Source: Haemophilus sp. HMSC068C11
GTDB lineage: Bacteria > Pseudomonadota > Gammaproteobacteria > Enterobacterales > Pasteurellaceae
NCBI RefSeq assembly: GCF_001815355.1
Contig: NZ_KV820361.1
Location: 300,468 to 364,467 of the forward strand
Direction of reading: 5' to 3'
Length of the DNA stretch: 64,000 bases
Below the pieces are notes generated by a model. It was not told the origin of the DNA. It worked only from the letters and a program-made list of their open reading frames with translations, and did not search any database. Below, piece by piece: positions 58,437-64,000 of this stretch. How positions within the stretch are numbered: position 1 is the first letter of the stretch; the number at the start of each line of letters is the position of its first letter. A program made the position numbers and the translations under genes.

Positions 58437-59996
58437 TTACTCCCATTCGATAGTTGCTGGAGGTTTTCCGCTGATGTCATATACTACGCGAGAAATGCCA
58501 TTCACTTCGTTGATGATGCGGTTAGACACTTTGCCTAATAAATCATAAGGCAAATGTGCCCAATGTGCGGTCATAAAGTCGATGGTTTCTACTGCACGTA
58601 GCGAGATTACCCAGTCATATTTACGGCCATCGCCCATCACGCCGACAGATTTTACTGGTAAGAATACGCTGAAGGCTTGGCTGGTTTTTTCATACCAACC
58701 GCTATTGCGTAATTCTTCGATAAAGATCGCATCCGCACGGCGTAATAAATCGCAGTATTCTTTTTTCACTTCGCCTAATACACGCACGCCTAAACCTGGA
58801 CCAGGGAATGGGTGGCGGTTGATCATTTCAGCCGGTAAGCCTAATGCTAAACCGATTTTACGTACTTCGTCTTTAAACAATTCACGTAACGGTTCTACTA
58901 AGCCAAGTTTCATATAGTCTGGTAAGCCACCTACGTTGTGGTGAGATTTAATCACATGCGCTTTACCAGTTTTGCTTGCTGCAGATTCGATGACATCAGG
59001 GTAGATTGTACCTTGTGCCAACCATTTCACATTAGTGAGTTTTTTCGATTCATCATCGAATACATCAACGAATACTTTACCGATAATTTTACGTTTTGCT
59101 TCAGGGTCCGATACGCCTGCAAGCTCGGCTAAGAAACGGCTTTCCGCATCAACGCGGGTAATATTTAAACCAAATTTATCACCGAACATCTCCATGACTT
59201 GATCGCCTTCGTGTAAGCGGAGTAAGCCGTTATCCACGAATACGCAGTGTAAGTTTTTGCCGATAGCACGGTGTAAAAGTAATGCAACCACAGAAGAGTC
59301 CACACCACCAGATAAACCTAGAATCACTTCATCGTCACCCACTTGCTCTTTAATGCGAACTACTGCATCTTCGATAATGTTTTCTGCTGTCCATTTGGTT
59401 TCGCAACCACAAATGTTCACCACGAAATTCATTAATAATTCCAAGCCTTTTTTAGTATGGGTCACTTCTGGGTGGAATTGTACGCCGTAGAAACGACGGC
59501 TTTCATCAGACATCGCAGCAATTGGGCAGGTTGGAGTCGTACCAGTAACTTGGAAGTTTTCAGGTAAGCGAGTTACTTTATCACCATGGCTCATCCATAC
59601 ATCTAATTTGCTGTCACCATCATTTAAATGAGCGAAAAGTGCGGTTGGATTATCCATTAAAACAGAGGCATAGCCGAATTCACGATGATCAGAGGTTTCA
59701 GTTAAACCGCCAAGTTGCATCGCCATGGTTTGCATACCGTAACAAATACCCAATACAGGCACGCCTGCGTTAAATACATATTCAGGTGCACGCGGGCTGT
59801 TTTCTTCTGTCGTACTTTCTGGGCCACCAGAAAGAATGATACCGTCTGGATTAAATTGACGGATTTGTTCTTCAGTTACATCCCATGCCCAAAGTTCGCA
59901 GTACACACCGATTTCACGCACACGACGCGCAATCAGTTGAGTATATTGTGAGCCGAAGTCGAGGATCAGAATTTTATGATTGTGGATGTTTGTCAT
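58437..59996 (-). CDS. guaA: GMP synthase (glutamine-hydrolysing)
   Basis: GuaA turns XMP, glutamine and ATP into GMP. The 519 residues show the glutaminase domain ([15 protein letters not shown] with the catalytic Cys, [11 protein letters not shown] with His), the PP-loop [19 protein letters not shown] and the C-terminal dimer domain ending [10 protein letters not shown]. Length is normal. It is transcribed after guaB and the small lipoprotein gene on the same strand; a terminator sits after guaB. Confidence 0.97.
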   Translation of the reverse strand: MTNIHNHKILILDFGSQYTQLIARRVREIGVYCELWAWDVTEEQIRQFNPDGIILSGGPESTTEENSPRAPEYVFNAGVPVLGICYGMQTMAMQLGGLTETSDHREFGYASVLMDNPTALFAHLNDGDSKLDVWMSHGDKVTRLPENFQVTGTTPTCPIAAMSDESRRFYGVQFHPEVTHTKKGLELLMNFVVNICGCETKWTAENIIEDAVVRIKEQVGDDEVILGLSGGVDSSVVALLLHRAIGKNLHCVFVDNGLLRLHEGDQVMEMFGDKFGLNITRVDAESRFLAELAGVSDPEAKRKIIGKVFVDVFDDESKKLTNVKWLAQGTIYPDVIESAASKTGKAHVIKSHHNVGGLPDYMKLGLVEPLRELFKDEVRKIGLALGLPAEMINRHPFPGPGLGVRVLGEVKKEYCDLLRRADAIFIEELRNSGWYEKTSQAFSVFLPVKSVGVMGDGRKYDWVISLRAVETIDFMTAHWAHLPYDLLGKVSNRIINEVNGISRVVYDISGKPPATIEWE

Positions 59997-60009
59997 TTTT
60001 TACCTTATG

Positions 60010-60339
60010 TTAGTTTGACGTGGTCATATTGATGTAGGTTCCACCTTGACCATCGCTGATATATTTAATTTTAAATACTTCAGTTTGATTACAGCCTTTT
60101 ACTGTCCAAGTTTCATATGCTGAATCAACAGTAGATGTTTTAGGGTTGATTTTTGCATCATTGATCTGAGTATGAATTTGTTTTGGCGTACAATTATGGA
60201 TTGCTCTAAAAGCCAGATTGATATTACGTTCAGTATCTGATTTTAGTAAAGAACTTGCCGTTGTTTCTCCCGTATAAGTTGGTCCGAAAAGCGCACAACT
60301 TGATATGATAAACGGAATGAGTAATGCTAGTTTTTTCAT
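60010..60339 (-). CDS. small lipoprotein of unknown function
   Basis: The 109 residues begin with a lipoprotein signal (LLIPFIISSCALFG), the Cys at about residue 15 being the likely lipid site. The mature part has two more Cys (AIHNCTPKQ and VKGCNQTEV) that could form a disulfide, and ends in a beta-rich stretch (FKIKYISDGQGG). No family is recognised. It lies between guaB and guaA, 13 bases before guaA, and interrupts what would be guaBA. Confidence 0.78.
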   Translation of the reverse strand: MKKLALLIPFIISSCALFGPTYTGETTASSLLKSDTERNINLAFRAIHNCTPKQIHTQINDAKINPKTSTVDSAYETWTVKGCNQTEVFKIKYISDGQGGTYINMTTSN

Positions 60340-60369
60340 TTCAGTCCTTTTAGTTGCCTAAAATATTTC

Positions 60370-60398
60370 AAAAGAGCGGTTAAATAAACCGCTCTTTT
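60370..60398 (-). terminator. intrinsic terminator after guaB
   Basis: AAAAGAGCGGTT (60370-60381) pairs with AACCGCTCTTTT (60387-60398), a 12-bp stem 5 bases past the guaB stop. The minus-strand T-run is part of the stem. Confidence 0.82.
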
Positions 60399-60403
60399 AT
60401 CAA

Positions 60404-61867
60404 TTAGCCCATACGATAGTTTGGTGCTTCTTTAGTAATAGTTACATCGTGAACATGGCTTTCTTTAATGCCTGCACCACTGATGCGAACAAATTCCGCT
60501 TTTGTACGTAATTCTTCGATGGTTGCGCAGCCAGTTAAGCCCATGCAAGAACGTAAACCACCCATTTGTTGGTGGATAATTTCTTTTAAGTAACCTTTAT
60601 ATGGAATACGGCCTTCGATACCTTCAGGCACAAGTTTGTCTGCTGCGTTATCAGATTGGAAGTAACGGTCTGATGAACCTTTCGCCATGGCGCCTAATGA
60701 GCCCATACCGCGATAAGATTTAAATGCACGACCTTGATAAAGTTCGATTTCACCCGGTGCTTCTTCAGTACCGGCAAACATAGAACCAACCATTACACAG
60801 CTCGCACCTGCTGCGATAGCTTTTGCAATATCACCAGAGAAACGGATACCACCATCCGCGATAACTGGAATACCACGATCTTTTAATGCCGCAGCGGCAT
60901 CTGCGATAGCAGTGATTTGTGGAACACCTACACCAGTCACAATACGAGTTGTACAAATAGAACCTGGGCCAATACCTACTTTCACTGCGCTTGCGCCTGC
61001 GTCTGCAAGTGCGATAGCACCTTCAGCTGTTGCTACGTTACCCGCAACGATAGGTAAGTTTGGATATTTTGCACGCGTTTCACGAACACGTTGTAATACG
61101 CCTTCTGAGTGACCGTGAGAAGAGTCGATTAACAATACATCTACGCCAGCTTTCACTAATGCATCAATACGTTCTTCATTACCTGGACCCGCACCTACAG
61201 CCGCACCTACGCGTAAACGACCAAATTCATCTTTACATGCGTTCGGTTTTTGTTCCGCTTTTTGGAAGTCTTTAACGGTGATCATGCCTTTTAATTTGAA
61301 AGCATCATCTACAACAAGCACTTTCTCTACGCGGTTTTTATGCATTAATTCTAAAATCGTTTCACGACTTGCACCTTCTTTTACGGTGACCAAGTCTTCT
61401 TTCTTAGTCATTAATTGTGAAACAGTTTTGCTTAAATCTTTTACGAAACGCGTGTCGCGGCCAGTGATGATACCAATCAAGTTATTTTCACCGTCTACAA
61501 CAGGGTAGCCTGCGAAGCCGTTTTTCTTCACCATTTCGGCAAGTGCTGCAAGGGTTAAATCTGGCGAAACAGTGACAGGTTCAGAAACGATACCACTTTC
61601 GAATTTTTTCACTTTACGAACTCGATCCGCTTGGCGTTCGATCGTCATGTTTTTATGAATAAAGCCAATACCGCCTTCTTGTGCTAAAGAGATTGCTAAT
61701 TTGGTTTCTGTGACAGTATCCATCGCAGCAGAAAGCATAGGAATATTTAAGCGAATTTCTTTGGTGAGTTGAGTTGAGAGGTTGGCTGTGTTCGGGAGAA
61801 CAGTTGAATGAGCAGGGACGAGTAGAACATCGTCAAAAGTAAGCGCTTCTTGTTTGATTCTAAGCAT
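60404..61867 (-). CDS. guaB: IMP dehydrogenase
   Basis: GuaB oxidises IMP to XMP with NAD+, the committed step to guanine nucleotides. The 487 residues hold the TIM barrel split by a CBS pair ([40 protein letters not shown]), the catalytic loop [18 protein letters not shown] with the active Cys, the flap SLGAM and the C-terminal HVHDV. Length is normal. It is divergent from birA. Confidence 0.97.
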   Translation of the reverse strand: MLRIKQEALTFDDVLLVPAHSTVLPNTANLSTQLTKEIRLNIPMLSAAMDTVTETKLAISLAQEGGIGFIHKNMTIERQADRVRKVKKFESGIVSEPVTVSPDLTLAALAEMVKKNGFAGYPVVDGENNLIGIITGRDTRFVKDLSKTVSQLMTKKEDLVTVKEGASRETILELMHKNRVEKVLVVDDAFKLKGMITVKDFQKAEQKPNACKDEFGRLRVGAAVGAGPGNEERIDALVKAGVDVLLIDSSHGHSEGVLQRVRETRAKYPNLPIVAGNVATAEGAIALADAGASAVKVGIGPGSICTTRIVTGVGVPQITAIADAAAALKDRGIPVIADGGIRFSGDIAKAIAAGASCVMVGSMFAGTEEAPGEIELYQGRAFKSYRGMGSLGAMAKGSSDRYFQSDNAADKLVPEGIEGRIPYKGYLKEIIHQQMGGLRSCMGLTGCATIEELRTKAEFVRISGAGIKESHVHDVTITKEAPNYRMG

Positions 61868-61988
61868 GGCAATATCTCGCTGTTAAAAGTTGTGTCAAAA
61901 AATATTGCGCCGGGATTATACAGATTTTTCATGTGGATGAAAATGAATTTTTTCGCTTTTATGGTAAGATTTGCCAAGGTTTTTATGA

Positions 61989-62915
<927 letters not shown>

Positions 62916-62917
62916 AT

Positions 62918-62952
62918 AAAAGTGCGGTCAAAATTAACCGCACTTTTTATAT
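62918..62952. terminator. terminator from inverted uptake signals after birA
   Basis: AAAAGTGCGGT (62918-62928) pairs with ACCGCACTTTT (62937-62947) across an 8-base loop, followed by TAT. It lies between convergent birA and the next gene. Confidence 0.85.
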
Positions 62953-62957
62953 GTATG

Positions 62958-63779
62958 CTAAACCACTTTCTGAATAAGCGCTGAAATGTCGTCTGCAAAT
63001 TTTTCATTTTTTGCCATTTGCTCAATTTCCTCAGCAGAATATTTTTCACCGTTATACACGACAACAATGCTGAGATCATTAGGTTGTAAGAAATGCGTTT
63101 CACCGAACTCGGTATAACGAGTGGCGCCAATACTAATAATAGCTTGTTTCGGATAGTTTGCTTGCTCTAATAAAGAGGTAATATGATTCATCGGTCCTTC
63201 ATCGGGTTGATTATTCATTCTATCCACGATCCAATCTAATAATTGTTGGTGGAAATAGCTATAACCAACCGCTGGGCTGTCAATACCATAAGTATTCAGT
63301 TCATCATTTCGTTTATGGAAACAAGCGATACGATATTGATCAATTTCGCTTCCTTTAATAAAGGAAGAAAGTGGAATCAGTTTGGATGAAATACCTTTGC
63401 TTGCCTCGCCCCAGTTTTTCTTTTCACAGATTTTTTTCGCATTAGGACGACGAATAGAGCAGTCATTATAGGCCGCAAAATAGCGTGGGATAATTTTCTC
63501 AACTTGATTTCCTTCATAGATAAGCTCACAAATAAGTGCAATTTCAGGTTCAATTTGCAGATTATCTGCGCCTTGTGGAAAATTAATTTGATTGTGACTT
63601 AAAGGATAGGTAGAAAGAAAGCCCGCCTTTTTGCTTGGCACATAAAAAGGGAAAATCGCTTTTGGTTGAATGGCATTTTCTGTTTTAACTTGAGTGAAAT
63701 CAGCTGCTTCACCTGCTTGTTCTAAATGTCCCGCGAAATTACCTGCTACACCGAAACCAATCATTTGCTCAAAATTCAT
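62958..63779 (-). CDS. FAH-like protein (DUF5718-type), function unknown
   Basis: The 273 residues start MNFEQMIGFGVAGNFAGHLEQ at ATG 63779, which follows GAGGTAGTT; a longer frame from 63842 lacks a good site. I recall the family as DUF5718. It resembles the fumarylacetoacetate hydrolase superfamily: IEPEIALICEL against the metal-binding EPELAVV, YNDCSIRR against NDVSAR, and GEASKGISSKLIPLSSFI against the aKgfD...plGp block. The third metal ligand is not obvious. The substrate is unknown. It is the last gene before the rRNA promoter. Confidence 0.72.
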   Translation of the reverse strand: MNFEQMIGFGVAGNFAGHLEQAGEAADFTQVKTENAIQPKAIFPFYVPSKKAGFLSTYPLSHNQINFPQGADNLQIEPEIALICELIYEGNQVEKIIPRYFAAYNDCSIRRPNAKKICEKKNWGEASKGISSKLIPLSSFIKGSEIDQYRIACFHKRNDELNTYGIDSPAVGYSYFHQQLLDWIVDRMNNQPDEGPMNHITSLLEQANYPKQAIISIGATRYTEFGETHFLQPNDLSIVVVYNGEKYSAEEIEQMAKNEKFADDISALIQKVV

Positions 63780-63903
63780 AACTACCTCATTAAAATGCTT
63801 ACTCTTTGGTGGTAATTTACCTTGAATATTGAACAAAGACAATTCACTTTGATGATTAAATCATCAGACAATAAAAAAATTGAATTTTTTTGTAAAAAAG
63901 CAC

Positions 63904-63931
63904 TTGCAAAGAATTCTGAAAGTCCTATAAT
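63904..63931 (+). promoter_or_regulatory. strong promoter of an rRNA operon (P1-like)
   Basis: TTGCAA (63904-63909), a 16-base spacer and TATAAT (63926-63931) are followed by GC-rich ACGCCCCAC, the discriminator type of rRNA promoters controlled by ppGpp and DksA. A/T-rich sequence upstream (63867-63900) could act as an UP element. Confidence 0.82.
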
Positions 63932-63942
63932 ACGCCCCACGC

Positions 63943-64000
63943 AACGACGCGCTGTTGTGAATCTTAGGAAAAACCAGTGCGTCGTTCTTTTTTGCTCTTT
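63943..64000 (+). ncRNA. rRNA operon leader: boxB-like hairpin and boxA
   Basis: AACGACGCGCTG (63943-63954) pairs with CAGTGCGTCGTT (63975-63986), a 12-bp stem with one G-U pair. TGCTCTTT at 63993-64000 matches the start of the rRNA antitermination boxA TGCTCTTTAACA. The window ends inside the leader; the 16S gene should follow. Confidence 0.85.

Overview
The window is chromosomal DNA of a Pasteurellaceae bacterium of the Haemophilus type, most likely Haemophilus parainfluenzae or a near relative. The 9-bp DNA uptake signal AAGTGCGGT (or its complement) occurs about 45 times by eye, roughly once per 1.4 kb, in the Haemophilus dialect rather than the Actinobacillus one. The DNA is AT-rich and gene-dense. 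A one-piece glutathione synthase (gshF) argues against H. influenzae Rd, which as I recall lacks it. No gene-free stretch exceeds about 280 bases. I saw no tRNA, insertion sequence, prophage or CRISPR array.

Layout. 0-4.3 kb: tail of an unknown gene, dcuC, then folK-pcnB and dksA on the minus strand. 4.4-13.4 kb: competence gene comEC/rec2 behind a CRP-S site, msbA-lpxK-(ycaR-like)-kdsB-uvrC and a TerC-type membrane protein. 13.4-17.2 kb: the ferric iron transporter fbpABC (hitABC) behind a Fur-like box. 17.3-25.4 kb: gshF, ybeZ-ybeY-HAD phosphatase, tpx-hisC-serC and a DUF496 gene. 25.4-28.5 kb: YbhB-like, rsmC, a lipoprotein, holD-rimI. 28.5-35.3 kb: a respiratory formate dehydrogenase module, fdnG(Sec)-fdxH-fdnI and fdhE, with divergent fdhD. 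35.4-43.7 kb: a GT8 glycosyltransferase, an orphan AfuA-like binding protein, uvrD with a LexA-like box, and dppBCDF. 43.7-52.9 kb: sotB, an AsmA-like gene, dcd, udk, then a CRP-site-led afu operon with two tandem binding proteins, a fused permease and an ATPase. 53-60 kb: a SpecificRecomb-family membrane protein, metR, azlCD, a small membrane protein, an AEC transporter, guaA. 60-64 kb: a lipoprotein, guaB, birA, an FAH-like protein, and at the right edge the promoter, boxB-like hairpin and boxA of an rRNA operon.

How the genes fit together. Most of the window is housekeeping: lipid A and Kdo supply (msbA, lpxK, kdsB), GMP synthesis (guaA, guaB), pyrimidine metabolism (udk, dcd), DNA repair (uvrC, uvrD) and ribosome work (rsmC, rimI, ybeY). 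The accessory content is uptake and redox: iron (fbpABC), probable sugar phosphates (afu), peptides or glutathione (dppBCDF) and formate oxidation.

The most informative signals are an inferred AUU start for pcnB; an in-frame UGA selenocysteine codon with a SECIS-like fold in fdnG; a CRP-S competence site before comEC; a three-member AfuA-like family with one AT-rich copy; eight terminators built from inverted uptake signals; and the rRNA leader at the end. I did not find a clearly new multi-gene system. The least explained items are the FAH-like gene, the SpecificRecomb membrane protein, two unknown lipoproteins and the palindrome in the fdnG-fdhD divergent region.
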